Of a DNA stretch of 64,000 nucleotides, positions 54,920 to 63,952 are shown one piece after another. Where the stretch lies: the NCBI RefSeq assembly GCF_006438915.1, contig NZ_RCZE01000001.1, forward strand, positions 654,658 to 718,657, given 5' to 3'. Source of the stretch: Pseudomonas arsenicoxydans. GTDB lineage: Bacteria > Pseudomonadota > Gammaproteobacteria > Pseudomonadales > Pseudomonadaceae. Made by a program: the position numbers and the translations under genes. The stretch's first letter is position 1, and every line of letters begins with the position of its first letter. The notes beneath the pieces are model-generated. The model was not told the DNA's origin. It saw only the letters and a list, made by a program, of their open reading frames with translations, and did not search any database.

Positions 54920-55089
54920 CTGTAGATACAGTTCACCTGTATTGTGAGGGACCAGTTAACTGTTAATAGGGGGTGTACTGGTCTAAATTGAGGCAACTGT
55001 ATCTGTCCGCACCGATACAGTGCATTTTCATTGCTTTTGTCTCAGGTCGTAGGTTTTTGCGGTAGGAAATGACCAGTACAGCAGTACAG
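54920..55089. promoter_or_regulatory. operator-like array upstream of DUF1127 copy 2
   Basis: The 319-bp gap 54843-55161 holds no gene. It contains CTGTA-GA-TACAG (54920-54931), CTGTA (54937), CAGTTAACTG (54953-54962), CTGTA (54997), TACAG (55016) and a tandem TACAG-N3-TACAG (55077-55089). Two perfect 9-bp inverted pairs occur: GATACAGTT/AACTGTATC (54925 and 54995) and GTACTGGTC/GACCAGTAC (54975 and 55071). GntR/MocR-type regulators bind sites of this general kind. The regulator itself is not in the window. Confidence 0.55.
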
Positions 55090-55161
55090 TTTTCAACAGA
55101 TTTTTGCCTGGCATCAGCAGGCTGACAAAATTGTGTTTGCGTCAGCCGCCATCTGTACCAA

Positions 55162-56655
55162 TTACACCTTGAGCATGCGCCCGGTTTCTTCCAGGTTGAT
55201 GTGCCAGCTCAGTGCATCACGCAGAATATGCGGCGTGTGTCCGCCAATCGCGCAAGCGGCGGTGAAGTAGTCATCCAGGGCCTGGCGATAGTCCGGATGC
55301 ACGCAGTTGTCGATGATGACCCGCGCCCGCTCCCGGGGTGCCAGCCCGCGCAAGTCTGCGAGACCGATCTCGGTGACGAGGATGTCGACGTCATGCTCTG
55401 TGTGGTCAACGTGGCTGACCATCGGCACGACACTGGAGATCGCGCCGCCCTTGGCGATCGATTTGGTGACGAAGATGGACAAATGCGCATTGCGCGCAAA
55501 GTCGCCCGAGCCGCCAATGCCGTTCATCATCCGTGTGCCGCAGACGTGGGTGGAGTTGACGTTGCCGTAGAGGTCGAACTCCAGGGCCGTGTTGACGGCG
55601 ATGATGCCCAGTCGACGCACCACTTCAGGGTGGTTGGAGATTTCCTGTGGGCGCAGGACCAGTTTGTCCTTGTAGCGCTCGAGGTTGCCAAACACATCGG
55701 CGTTGCGGCGACTCGACAAGGTGATCGAGCTGCCCGACGCAAAGCTCAGTTTGCCGGCATCGATCAAGTCGAAGGTCGAATCCTGCAGCACCTCGGAATA
55801 CATGGTCAGGTCTTCGAACGGCGAATCAATCAGGCCGCACATCACCGAGTTTGCAATGGTGCCGATACCGGCCTGCAGCGGGCCGAGTTTGTTGGTCATG
55901 CGCCCGGCAGCGACCTCTTGCTTGAAGAAGTTGATCAAGTGGTCCGCGATGGCTTGGGTATCGGCGTCGGGTGGCAATACGGTAGACGGCGAGTCCGGTT
56001 GATTGGTGAACACGATCGCGACGATTTTCTCCGGCGGGATCGGGATGGCAGTGCTGCCAATGCGGTCATCGACTTTCACCAGCGGAATCGGCGTACGGGT
56101 CGGGCGATAAGTCGGAATATAGATGTCGTGCAGGCCTTCGAGGTTCGGGTTGTGCGCCATGTTGATCTCGACGATCACGTGTTTGGCGAAAATCGCGAAG
56201 CTTGCCGAGTTGCCAACCGACGTGGTCGGCACGATATGGCCGTGTTCGGTGATCGCCACCGCTTCAATCACCGCGATGTCCGGCAGCTTGAGTTGCTGGT
56301 TGCGCAGTTGCTCCACGGTTTCCGAGAGGTGCTGGTCGATGAACATCACCTCGCCGGCATTAATAGCCTTGCGCAGGGTGCTGTCGACCTGGAACGGCAT
56401 GCGTCGCGACAGTACGCCGGCTTCGGTGAGCTGTTTATCGAGGTCGTTGCCCAGGCTGGCGCCGGTCATCAGCGTGATTTTCAGCGGAGATACCTTGGCG
56501 CGCTCGGCCAGAGCCTGGGGGACGGCTTTGGCTTCGCCGGCGCGGGTGAAGCCACTCATGCCGACGGTCATGCCGTCCGCAATCAGAGCGGCGGCGTCGG
56601 CGGCGCTCATCACTTTGTCCAACAAGGAAGGCAGGCGAATACGGTCACGGTACAT
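55162..56655 (-). CDS. acetyl-CoA hydrolase / CoA-transferase family protein
   Basis: The 497-aa class I CoA-transferase-type protein resembles the succinyl-CoA:acetate CoA-transferase/acetyl-CoA hydrolase group (Ach1/SucH/Cat1). Features: DGMTVGMSGFTRAGEAKAVP at the N-terminus, GPLQAGIGTIANSVMCGL, and GTRMMNGIGGSGDFARNAHLSIFV near the C-terminus. It matches a 497-aa P. aeruginosa CoA-transferase that I recall. It probably moves CoA between acetate and succinate. It is a single gene. Confidence 0.88.
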   Translation of the reverse strand: MYRDRIRLPSLLDKVMSAADAAALIADGMTVGMSGFTRAGEAKAVPQALAERAKVSPLKITLMTGASLGNDLDKQLTEAGVLSRRMPFQVDSTLRKAINAGEVMFIDQHLSETVEQLRNQQLKLPDIAVIEAVAITEHGHIVPTTSVGNSASFAIFAKHVIVEINMAHNPNLEGLHDIYIPTYRPTRTPIPLVKVDDRIGSTAIPIPPEKIVAIVFTNQPDSPSTVLPPDADTQAIADHLINFFKQEVAAGRMTNKLGPLQAGIGTIANSVMCGLIDSPFEDLTMYSEVLQDSTFDLIDAGKLSFASGSSITLSSRRNADVFGNLERYKDKLVLRPQEISNHPEVVRRLGIIAVNTALEFDLYGNVNSTHVCGTRMMNGIGGSGDFARNAHLSIFVTKSIAKGGAISSVVPMVSHVDHTEHDVDILVTEIGLADLRGLAPRERARVIIDNCVHPDYRQALDDYFTAACAIGGHTPHILRDALSWHINLEETGRMLKV

Positions 56656-56828
56656 GGATGATCATCTCGGGCAACGGGTAGCAGGATACGCAGTCTAGTG
56701 AATTACACCGACTCCTGTCCCGCTACCAAGGTCGCAAACGAGGCGTCTATTCTGGGCCTTTAGAGCAAAACATCCTTACTGGATCGGTAACAAAAGCGTC
56801 GTTTTGTCCGGCAATTTGCGCAAACAAA

Positions 56829-56852
56829 AACGCCCCGACGAGTCGGGGCGTT
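56829..56852 (-). terminator. terminator after pntB
   Basis: AACGCCCCGAC and GTCGGGGCGTT form the stem. On the minus strand it is followed by a T-rich stretch, 18 bp beyond the pntB stop. Confidence 0.85.
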
Positions 56853-56869
56853 CTGTGTACCGCTGAGGG

Positions 56870-58303
56870 TTACTCGACGGCTTTGACCATGTCTTCGATG
56901 ACTTTCTTGGCGTCGCCGAAAACCATCATGGTCTTGTCCAGGTAGAACAGTTCGTTGTCCAGACCGGCATAGCCGCTGGCCATCGAGCGCTTGTTGACGA
57001 TGATGGTCTTGGCCTTGAACGCTTCCAGAATCGGCATGCCGGCAATTGGCGATTTCGGATCGTTCTTCGCGGCCGGGTTGACCACATCGTTGGCGCCCAA
57101 CACCAGCACCACGTCGGCTTGGCCGAACTCGGAGTTGATGTCTTCCATCTCGAACACCTGGTCGTAAGGCACTTCGGCCTCGGCCAGCAACACGTTCATG
57201 TGGCCAGGCATCCGACCGGCAACCGGGTGGATCGCGTACTTCACGGTCACGCCGCGATGGGTCAGCTTCTCGGTCAGTTCTTTCAGTGCGTGCTGTGCCC
57301 GTGCCACTGCCAGGCCGTAGCCCGGAACGATGATCACGGTATCGGCGTTAGTCAGCAGGAACGTCGCGTCGTCAGCCGAACCGGATTTTACCGGACGGGC
57401 TTCCTTGGCACCGGCCGGGCCTGCGTCGGCTGTGTTGCCGAAACCGCCGAGCAGTACATTAAAGAAGGAACGGTTCATCGCCTTGCACATGATGTACGAG
57501 AGGATCGCACCGCTGGAGCCCACCAGCGAACCGGCAATGATCAGCATTGAGTTGTTCAGCGAGAAGCCGATACCCGCCGCAGCCCAGCCGGAGTAGCTGT
57601 TGAGCATCGACACGACAACCGGCATGTCCGCGCCGCCAATCGGGATGATGATCAGCACGCCAAGCACGAAGGCCAGGGCCAGCATCAAGGCGAACGCGCT
57701 CAGATTGCCGGTCAGCATGAAGGTGATGCCCAGCGCCAGGGTTGCAACACCCAGTAGCAGGTTCAACTTGTGCTGGCCGCCGAACTGTACCGGTGCGCCC
57801 TGGAACAGGCGGAACTTGTACTTGCCCGACAGCTTGCCGAAGGCGATCACCGAACCGGAGAAGGTGATTGCACCGATGGCTGCGCCGAGGAACAATTCCA
57901 GACGGTTACCAGCCGGAATCGCGTCGCCCAGTTGCTTGACGATGCCCAGCGATTGCGGCTCAACAACCGCAGCGATGGCGATGAACACGGCGGCCATACC
58001 AATCATGCTGTGCATGAAGGCGACCAGTTCCGGCATCTTGGTCATCTCGACGCGCTTGGCCATGATCGAGCCGGCGGTGCCGCCGACCAGCAAACCGACG
58101 ATGACGTAACCGATGCCGGCGGTGGCCAGCTCGGCGCCCAGCTTATAGATGAGGCCAACGGTGGTGAGGATCGCCAACGCCATGCCGAGCATGCCGTATA
58201 CGTTGCCGCGCCGGGACGTGGTGGGGTGCGACAGGCCTTTGAGGGCCTGGATGAAGCAGATCGACGCGATCAAGTAGAGCGTCGTGACAAGGTTCATGCT
58301 CAT
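56870..58303 (-). CDS. pntB: NAD(P) transhydrogenase beta subunit
   Basis: The 477-aa subunit has about nine membrane helices forming the proton channel (domain II), then the soluble NADP(H)-binding domain III from about residue 300, with VPGYGLAVARAQHAL, HPVAGRMPGHMNVLLAEAEVPYD and VLGANDVVNPAA. The enzyme makes NADPH from NADH using the proton gradient. Its ATG shares a base with the pntAB stop. Confidence 0.95.
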   Translation of the reverse strand: MSMNLVTTLYLIASICFIQALKGLSHPTTSRRGNVYGMLGMALAILTTVGLIYKLGAELATAGIGYVIVGLLVGGTAGSIMAKRVEMTKMPELVAFMHSMIGMAAVFIAIAAVVEPQSLGIVKQLGDAIPAGNRLELFLGAAIGAITFSGSVIAFGKLSGKYKFRLFQGAPVQFGGQHKLNLLLGVATLALGITFMLTGNLSAFALMLALAFVLGVLIIIPIGGADMPVVVSMLNSYSGWAAAGIGFSLNNSMLIIAGSLVGSSGAILSYIMCKAMNRSFFNVLLGGFGNTADAGPAGAKEARPVKSGSADDATFLLTNADTVIIVPGYGLAVARAQHALKELTEKLTHRGVTVKYAIHPVAGRMPGHMNVLLAEAEVPYDQVFEMEDINSEFGQADVVLVLGANDVVNPAAKNDPKSPIAGMPILEAFKAKTIIVNKRSMASGYAGLDNELFYLDKTMMVFGDAKKVIEDMVKAVE

Positions 58304-58626
58304 TACTTGGGCGCCTCTTCTTTTACGACTTTCGGGGCTTTTTTCTTGAACATCTCAAGCATCCTGCGGGTAACCAGGAAGCCACCAAATACGTTCACCG
58401 CTGCCAGGGCCACCGCGAGGGTGCCCATGGTTTTGCCCAGTGGCGTGACGGTCAGCGCCGCTGCCAGCATGGCGCCGACGATAACGATGGCCGAGATGGC
58501 GTTGGTCACGGCCATCAATGGCGTGTGCAGTGCAGGCGTAACGTTCCAGACCACGTGGTAACCGACATAAATCGCCAGCACGAAGATGATCAGGTTGTAG
58601 ATACCGGGGGAGATAAGCTCTTCCAT
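58303..58626 (-). CDS. pntAB: NAD(P) transhydrogenase alpha subunit, membrane part
   Basis: The 107-aa protein has three or four hydrophobic helices ([55 protein letters not shown]) and a Lys-rich C-terminal tail. It is the separately encoded membrane piece of the alpha subunit, as in three-subunit transhydrogenases. It sits between pntAA and pntB. Confidence 0.93.
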   Translation of the reverse strand: MEELISPGIYNLIIFVLAIYVGYHVVWNVTPALHTPLMAVTNAISAIVIVGAMLAAALTVTPLGKTMGTLAVALAAVNVFGGFLVTRRMLEMFKKKAPKVVKEEAPK

Positions 58627-58641
58627 CGTCTGAATCCCTGC

Positions 58642-59763
58642 TTAGGCGTTTTTGCGGATGACTTGGCCGTCGCGGCACATCAGGCACGCGGCGACGATAT
58701 CGTCTTCGAGGTTCACTTCGAACTGGCCTTCTTTGTTGAAGACCAGCTTCAGGAAGTCCAGCAGGTTGCGTGCATACAGCGCCGAAGCATCTGCCGCCAC
58801 TGCACCGGCCAGATTGGTCGGGCCACAAATGGTCACGCCATTCTCGACCACCACCTGATCAGCCACGGTCAGCGGGCAGTTGCCGCCCTGAGCCGCTGCG
58901 AGGTCGATGACCACCGAGCCCGGCTTCATCTGCGCCACGGTTTCCGCGCTCAACAGCGTCGGTGCCTTGCGGCCGGGAATCAGTGCGGTGGTGATGACGA
59001 TGTCAGCTTGCTTGGCGCGTTCGTGCACGGCCAGGGCCTGACGTTGCATCCAGCTCGCGGGCATTGGCCGCGCGTAACCGCCGACACCGACGGCGCATTC
59101 GCGCTCTTCATCGGTTTCGTACGGCACGTCGACGAATTTCGCACCCAGGGATTCGATTTGTTCCTTCACCGCCGGACGTACGTCCGAAGCCTCGATCACC
59201 GCGCCCAGACGCTTGGCCGTCGCAATCGCCTGCAAACCGGCCACGCCTGCGCCAAGAATCAGCACGCGCGCCGCTTTCACGGTGCCCGCAGCGGTCATCA
59301 GCATCGGCATGAAGCGCGGATAGTGATGAGCGGCCAACAACACGGCTTTATAGCCAGCGATGTTCGCTTGCGAGGACAGCACATCCAGGCTCTGCGCACG
59401 GGAGGTGCGTGGCGCAGCCTCCAGGGCGAAGGCGGTAATGCCGCGTTCGGCCAGCTTGGCGATGGTTTCATTGCTGAACGGATTGAGCATGCCCACCACA
59501 ACGGTGCCGCTTTTAATCAGCGTCAGTTCGCTGTCGCTGGGAGCGACCACCTTGAGAATCAGCTCGGCACCAAACGCATCGTTGGCGCTGCCAATCGTTG
59601 CGCCTGCCGCTTCATAAGCACTGTCGACGACGCTGGCATTAATGCCGGCGCCGCTTTGCACAGTGACTTTATGACCCTGGCCGATCAGCTTCTTGATGGT
59701 TTCCGGGGTTGCAGCAACCCGTGTTTCACCCGTCTGGGTTTCGAGAGGAACACCAATGTGCAC
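58642..59763 (-). CDS. pntAA: NAD(P) transhydrogenase alpha subunit, NAD(H)-binding part
   Basis: The 373-aa soluble domain I starts at a GTG at 59763 (MHIGVPLETQTGETRVAATPE), with RBS AGGAG. An in-frame upstream ATG lacks similarity to the family and is rejected. The alanine-dehydrogenase-like NAD-binding fold contains ARVLILGAGVAGLQAIATAKRLGA. Other conserved segments: YETDEERECAVGVGGYA and MKPGSVVIDLAAAQGGNCPLT. It is the first gene of the operon. Confidence 0.94.
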   Translation of the reverse strand: MHIGVPLETQTGETRVAATPETIKKLIGQGHKVTVQSGAGINASVVDSAYEAAGATIGSANDAFGAELILKVVAPSDSELTLIKSGTVVVGMLNPFSNETIAKLAERGITAFALEAAPRTSRAQSLDVLSSQANIAGYKAVLLAAHHYPRFMPMLMTAAGTVKAARVLILGAGVAGLQAIATAKRLGAVIEASDVRPAVKEQIESLGAKFVDVPYETDEERECAVGVGGYARPMPASWMQRQALAVHERAKQADIVITTALIPGRKAPTLLSAETVAQMKPGSVVIDLAAAQGGNCPLTVADQVVVENGVTICGPTNLAGAVAADASALYARNLLDFLKLVFNKEGQFEVNLEDDIVAACLMCRDGQVIRKNA

Positions 59764-60198
59764 GTCAAATCTCCTGCGTGATCTTATTGAGTAAACCCAG
59801 GCACTTCGGATGGTGCGGCTGGGGCGGCCGATCAGCACGATCCCACCGAATCAGGGCGGGGCGCGGCATTTTGCAGGCGAACTTTGTGCCCTTCAAGGGA
59901 TTATGACGGGTGACGGAAAATTAACTACAAGTCACCCCGTGACCGAATGTCGCAACTAACCGCCTCAAACCCTGACAGGCCGTGACTTGTAAGGGGTTTT
60001 ATCAAAAATTGGCAAATTACATATCTTTACCGTGAATGAGGCGTCATTGCCCGCCGATAGCGGCGCAAAGCCACGTCATCAGGCGCTTGTGGGACGTTTG
60101 TGCTGCTTTTCCATACAGTCTGTGTTTATGCGACATATAGTTATATCTGTAGGGCTTTTATTTTGCTGACTACGGGGTCAGTTAATTGGCTTAACCCT
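59764..60198. other. 435-bp region upstream of the transhydrogenase operon
   Basis: No convincing gene was found. The right third is AT-rich, with a quasi-palindrome around 60134-60150 (CATATAGTTATATC). It should contain the pnt promoter and the 3' end of the gcdR-like transcript. The length suggests complex control or a small RNA, but no terminator-like hairpin with a U tract was seen. Confidence 0.4.
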
Positions 60199-61098
60199 TT
60201 AACACTCTAGGTTGTAGTTGTGTGCCTGATTGAGCAGCCAGTCGCGAAATGCTTTTAAAGACGCCGATTCCACCTTTCGCTCGGGAATCATCAGGTAATA
60301 AGCCTTGATGCTCGACAATGCCTGCGGGTTGGCAACCACCAGGCGCTTCTCCGTCAATTCACGCTGAATCAGGAACGGCGGAATCAGCGCGATGCCCATG
60401 TCGTGCATGGCTGCTTGGGCAAGCATGGAGAATAGCTCGTAGCGCGGTCCTGTCATGTCCCGAGGGATATTGAGGTGCTGCGAGTTGAACCACTGACGCC
60501 ATGCATAAGGGCGGGTGGTCTGCTGCAGCAGGGGAAGTTCGGCGATCTCAGCGGGTGTCAGATTTTTGTTCTTGCCCAGTAGGGCTGGGCTGCACACCGG
60601 CATCGGATTTTCGCCCATCAGCCTGTGGGATTCGGTACCTGACCAGTCGGCGTCACCGAAGTAGATCGCCGCGTCGAAGTCGGTGTCGGCAAACAGAAAG
60701 GGCCGGGTACGGTTCGTAAGATTGACCGTCACTTCCGGATGCTTCTGCTGGAAGTCCTTGAGTCGCGGCAGCAGCCACTGCGTGCCAAAGGTCGGAACCA
60801 CTGCCAGTTCGATCACGTTGGCGCCCTGTTGCCCCATCACCGACAACGTGTCCCGCTCCACCGCATCGAGTTGTGTGGCGACGCGACGGCTGTAGGAAAG
60901 TCCGGCTTCCGTCAGCTTCACACCACGCCGCGAGCGTCGGAACAGTTCGACGCTTAGGAAATCCTCCAGGCTGGCGATCTGTCGGCAAATGGCACCCTGA
61001 GTCAGCGAAAGCTCCTGGGCGGCTTTGGTGAAGCTTTCGTGGCGTGCGGCCGCTTCAAAGCTGATCAGGGCCGTTGTGCTGGGGATTTTCCTGCGCAT
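60199..61098 (-). CDS. gcdR: LysR-type regulator of glutarate catabolism (GcdR-like)
   Basis: The 299-aa protein starts at the ATG at 61098, with RBS GAGG. An in-frame ATG five codons earlier is weaker. The N-terminal helix-turn-helix is ALISFEAAARHESFTKAAQELSLTQGAICRQIASLEDFLS. The effector domain has VVPTFGTQWLLPRLKDFQQKHPEVTVNL. It is divergent from gcdH. GcdR of P. putida/aeruginosa activates gcdHG in response to glutarate, and the arrangement here is the same. Confidence 0.88.
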   Translation of the reverse strand: MRRKIPSTTALISFEAAARHESFTKAAQELSLTQGAICRQIASLEDFLSVELFRRSRRGVKLTEAGLSYSRRVATQLDAVERDTLSVMGQQGANVIELAVVPTFGTQWLLPRLKDFQQKHPEVTVNLTNRTRPFLFADTDFDAAIYFGDADWSGTESHRLMGENPMPVCSPALLGKNKNLTPAEIAELPLLQQTTRPYAWRQWFNSQHLNIPRDMTGPRYELFSMLAQAAMHDMGIALIPPFLIQRELTEKRLVVANPQALSSIKAYYLMIPERKVESASLKAFRDWLLNQAHNYNLEC

Positions 61099-61118
61099 GT
61101 ACGTCAACCTCACTAATC

Positions 61119-61144
61119 CATCGCATAAAGGCTATTTTGCGATG
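61119..61144. promoter_or_regulatory. candidate GcdR operator between gcdR and gcdH
   Basis: CATCGCA (61119-61125) and TGCGATG (61138-61144) are perfect 7-bp inverted arms, 12 bp apart, next to the gcdR start. A second pair, GTTACGG (61144) and CCGTAAC (61191), flanks a wider site in the same gap. Such symmetric sites suit LysR binding. Confidence 0.5.
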
Positions 61145-61256
61145 TTACGGAGTGAGAAATTAGCACAACAGTATGCAAAATCCTCGTTTGCCGTAACGCC
61201 AAACCCGGCCTAGGATCAGTCCACGCAATTTGACCCCGATTCGAGAGGACACACTC

Positions 61257-62438
61257 ATGGGCGGTAAAGCTAGCTTCAACTGGATCGATCCTCTGCTGCT
61301 GGATCAACAGCTCACTGAAGAAGAACGCATGATTCGCGACACTGCCGAGCAATTCGCTCAGCAGAAGCTTGCACCGCGCGTTCTCGAAGCTTTCCGCCAT
61401 GAGAAGACTGATCCAGCGATCTTCCGTGAAATGGGCGAAGTCGGCCTGTTGGGCGCGACCATCCCCGAGCAGTACGGTGGTAGCGGCCTCAACTATGTCA
61501 GCTACGGTCTGATCGCTCGTGAAGTCGAGCGTGTTGACTCCGGCTACCGCTCGATGATGAGCGTGCAGTCCTCGTTGGTGATGGTGCCGATCAACGAATT
61601 CGGCACTGAAGCCCAGAAGCAGAAGTACCTGCCGAAACTGGCTACTGGGGAGTGGATCGGCTGCTTTGGTCTGACCGAGCCTAACCACGGTTCCGACCCG
61701 GGCGCGATGATTACTCGCGCACGCAAAGTCGAAGGCGGCTACAGCCTGACCGGCAGCAAGATGTGGATCACCAACAGCCCGATCGCCGATGTGTTTGTGG
61801 TCTGGGCCAAGGACGACGCTGGCGACATCCGTGGTTTCGTTCTGGAGAAGGGCTGGAAGGGCCTGAGCACTCCGGCGATTCACGGCAAGGTTGGCTTGCG
61901 CGCGTCCATCACTGGCGAAATCGTCATGGACAACGTGTTTGTTCCTGAAGAGAACATCTTCCCGGACGTCCGCGGTTTGAAAGGTCCTTTTACCTGCCTC
62001 AACTCCGCGCGTTATGGCATTTCCTGGGGTGCGCTGGGCGCTGCCGAGTTCTGCTGGCACACCGCTCGCCAGTACACCCTGGATCGTCAGCAGTTCGGTC
62101 GTCCGTTGGCCGCCACTCAACTGATCCAGAAGAAGCTCGCAGACATGCAGACCGAAATCACCATGGCGCTGCAAGGCTGCCTACGTCTGGGTCGTATGAA
62201 GGATGAAGGTACTGCGGCGGTCGAGATCACTTCGATGATGAAGCGCAACTCCTGCGGCAAGTCCCTGGACATCGCTCGCATGGCGCGCGACATGCTAGGC
62301 GGCAATGGCATCTCTGATGAGTTCGGTGTCGCTCGCCATCTGGTCAACCTGGAAGTGGTGAATACCTATGAAGGTACGCATGACGTCCATGCGCTGATTC
62401 TCGGTCGCGCGCAAACCGGCATCCAGGCGTTCTATTAA
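61257..62438 (+). CDS. gcdH: glutaryl-CoA dehydrogenase
   Basis: The 393-aa acyl-CoA dehydrogenase starts at the ATG at 61257, with RBS GAGAGGA. An earlier TTG is rejected. FAD and substrate segments include [19 protein letters not shown] and [21 protein letters not shown]. The catalytic base Glu372 is in [20 protein letters not shown]. Residues [31 protein letters not shown] fit the glutaryl-CoA dehydrogenase group, which oxidatively decarboxylates glutaryl-CoA to crotonyl-CoA in lysine and glutarate breakdown. It precedes the CoA transferase gene by 13 bp. Confidence 0.93.
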   Translation: MGGKASFNWIDPLLLDQQLTEEERMIRDTAEQFAQQKLAPRVLEAFRHEKTDPAIFREMGEVGLLGATIPEQYGGSGLNYVSYGLIAREVERVDSGYRSMMSVQSSLVMVPINEFGTEAQKQKYLPKLATGEWIGCFGLTEPNHGSDPGAMITRARKVEGGYSLTGSKMWITNSPIADVFVVWAKDDAGDIRGFVLEKGWKGLSTPAIHGKVGLRASITGEIVMDNVFVPEENIFPDVRGLKGPFTCLNSARYGISWGALGAAEFCWHTARQYTLDRQQFGRPLAATQLIQKKLADMQTEITMALQGCLRLGRMKDEGTAAVEITSMMKRNSCGKSLDIARMARDMLGGNGISDEFGVARHLVNLEVVNTYEGTHDVHALILGRAQTGIQAFY

Positions 62439-62451
62439 TAGGAGAACGTCC

Positions 62452-63672
62452 ATGGGCGCGCTTTCGCATCTGCGGGTACTGGATTTATCGCGGGTACTGG
62501 CCGGGCCTTGGTCCGGTCAGATCCTGGCGGACCTTGGCGCTGAGGTGATCAAGGTCGAGCGCCCCGGCAATGGCGATGACACGCGCGCCTGGGGGCCTCC
62601 TTTTCTGAAAAACGCCTATGGCGAGAACACCAGCGAGGCCGCCTATTACTTGTCGGCCAATCGCAACAAGCAATCGGTCACCATCGACTTCACCCGTCCG
62701 GAAGGTCAGAAGTTGGTGCGTGATTTGGCGATGAAGTCGGACATCCTGATCGAAAACTTCAAGGTCGGTGGCTTGGCGGCTTATGGGCTGGACTATGCGT
62801 CGCTCAAGGCCATTAATCCAAATCTGATCTATTGCTCGATTACCGGGTTCGGTCAGACCGGCCCCTACGCCAAGCGTGCGGGTTATGACTTCATGATTCA
62901 GGGTCTGGGTGGCCTGATGAGCCTGACGGGGCGACCGGAAGGGGATGAGGGTGCCGGGCCGGTGAAGGTCGGTGTCGCGCTGACGGACATTTTGACCGGG
63001 CTCTATTCAACGGTGGCGATTCTGGCGGCGCTGGCGCATCGGGATCACGACGGTGGCGGCCAGCACATCGACATGGCGTTGCTGGATGTTCAGGTGGCCT
63101 GTCTGGCTAACCAGGCGATGAACTACCTGACGACGGGCAATGCGCCCAAACGTCTGGGTAACGCGCATCCGAACATCGTGCCTTATCAAGATTTTCCTAC
63201 AGCGGACGGCGACTTCATCCTTACCGTGGGGAACGATGGTCAATTCCGCAAGTTTGCTGAAGTGGCCGGGCAGCCGCAGTGGGCGGACGACCCGCGCTTT
63301 GCGACCAATAAGCTGCGAGTGGCGAATCGGGCGGTGTTGATTCCGCTGATCCGTCAGGCCACGGTGTTCAAGACCACCTCTGAATGGGTGTTGCAGCTGG
63401 AGCAGGCCGGCGTGCCCTGTGGCCCGATTAATGACCTGGCGCAGATGTTTGCTGATCCTCAGGTTAAGGCGCGTGGGTTGGCGATTGAAATGCCCCATGC
63501 GTTGGCAGGGATGGTGCCGCAGGTGGCGAGCCCTATTCGTCTGTCCGAGACTCCGGTGGAGTACCGCAATGCTCCTCCTTTATTGGGTGAGCATACGCAG
63601 GAGGTGCTTCAGCGTGTGCTGGGTCTTGGGGCCGGTGCCGTGGCTGCTTTCAAAGAGGCTGGGGTGCTCTGA
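62452..63672 (+). CDS. gcdG: CaiB/BaiF family CoA-transferase (glutarate CoA-transferase, GcdG-like)
   Basis: The 406-aa class III CoA-transferase starts LRVLDLSRVLAGPWSGQILADLGAEVIKVERPG. The catalytic Asp is Asp179 in VGVALTDILTG. It sits in an operon with gcdH, so it probably activates glutarate to glutaryl-CoA with succinyl-CoA as donor. The family call is certain; the substrate follows from the context. Confidence 0.9.
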   Translation: MGALSHLRVLDLSRVLAGPWSGQILADLGAEVIKVERPGNGDDTRAWGPPFLKNAYGENTSEAAYYLSANRNKQSVTIDFTRPEGQKLVRDLAMKSDILIENFKVGGLAAYGLDYASLKAINPNLIYCSITGFGQTGPYAKRAGYDFMIQGLGGLMSLTGRPEGDEGAGPVKVGVALTDILTGLYSTVAILAALAHRDHDGGGQHIDMALLDVQVACLANQAMNYLTTGNAPKRLGNAHPNIVPYQDFPTADGDFILTVGNDGQFRKFAEVAGQPQWADDPRFATNKLRVANRAVLIPLIRQATVFKTTSEWVLQLEQAGVPCGPINDLAQMFADPQVKARGLAIEMPHALAGMVPQVASPIRLSETPVEYRNAPPLLGEHTQEVLQRVLGLGAGAVAAFKEAGVL

Positions 63673-63678
63673 GGACTG

Positions 63679-63718
63679 TCACTATATAGAGGGGAGCTGT
63701 TTCCCCTCTATATAGTGA
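63679..63718. terminator. 17-bp perfect inverted repeat after the glutarate operon
   Basis: TCACTATATAGAGGGGA and its exact complement flank the 6-nt loop GCTGTT. There is no U tract. It could be a weak terminator or transcript-stabilising hairpin after gcdHG. Confidence 0.6.
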
Positions 63719-63778
63719 GAGGAATGGGGTGGTTTTGCACCGTTCGGCAAGTTATTGATGGATAAGCCAAATCAGTGC

Positions 63779-63806
63779 TTGACGGCAGATTCTGGATGTC
63801 TATAAT
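63779..63806 (+). promoter_or_regulatory. upstream sigma-70 promoter of the rRNA-operon leader
   Basis: TTGACG (63779-63784), a 16-bp spacer and TATAAT (63801-63806) form a near-consensus promoter. The downstream sequence resembles the leader found before Pseudomonas 16S rRNA genes. Confidence 0.75.
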
Positions 63807-63924
63807 TCGCCCCACTTCCGGCGCAGTCGAAACGGAAAAATCCTTGGTAAACAAAGAGTTACGCAGTTTTCGGCAGCAAGCGGCTTCAGGTCATCGAAGC
63901 CCGAAAGGAGTTGAAAAAGAGGTG

Positions 63925-63952
63925 TTGACAGCAGCGTGTAACGCTGTAGAAT
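63925..63952 (+). promoter_or_regulatory. second sigma-70 promoter of the rRNA-operon leader
   Basis: TTGACA (63925-63930), a 16-bp spacer and TAGAAT (63947-63952) with a GC-rich discriminator form the second promoter. This, and the following CGGAAGCGCAAGTGGTTGA, I recognise from leaders of Pseudomonas rrn operons. The 16S gene itself lies beyond the window. The stretch 63719-64000 contains no protein gene. Confidence 0.78.

Noticed and set aside
54920..55020. Possible LexA boxes among the CTGTA/TACAG sites
   Set aside because: None has the 16-bp CTGTAT-N4-ATACAG spacing. The half-sites are too close or too far apart.
55201..56661. 486-codon open frame antisense to the CoA-transferase gene
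   Set aside because: Same shadow effect; the minus-strand protein has clear CoA-transferase motifs.
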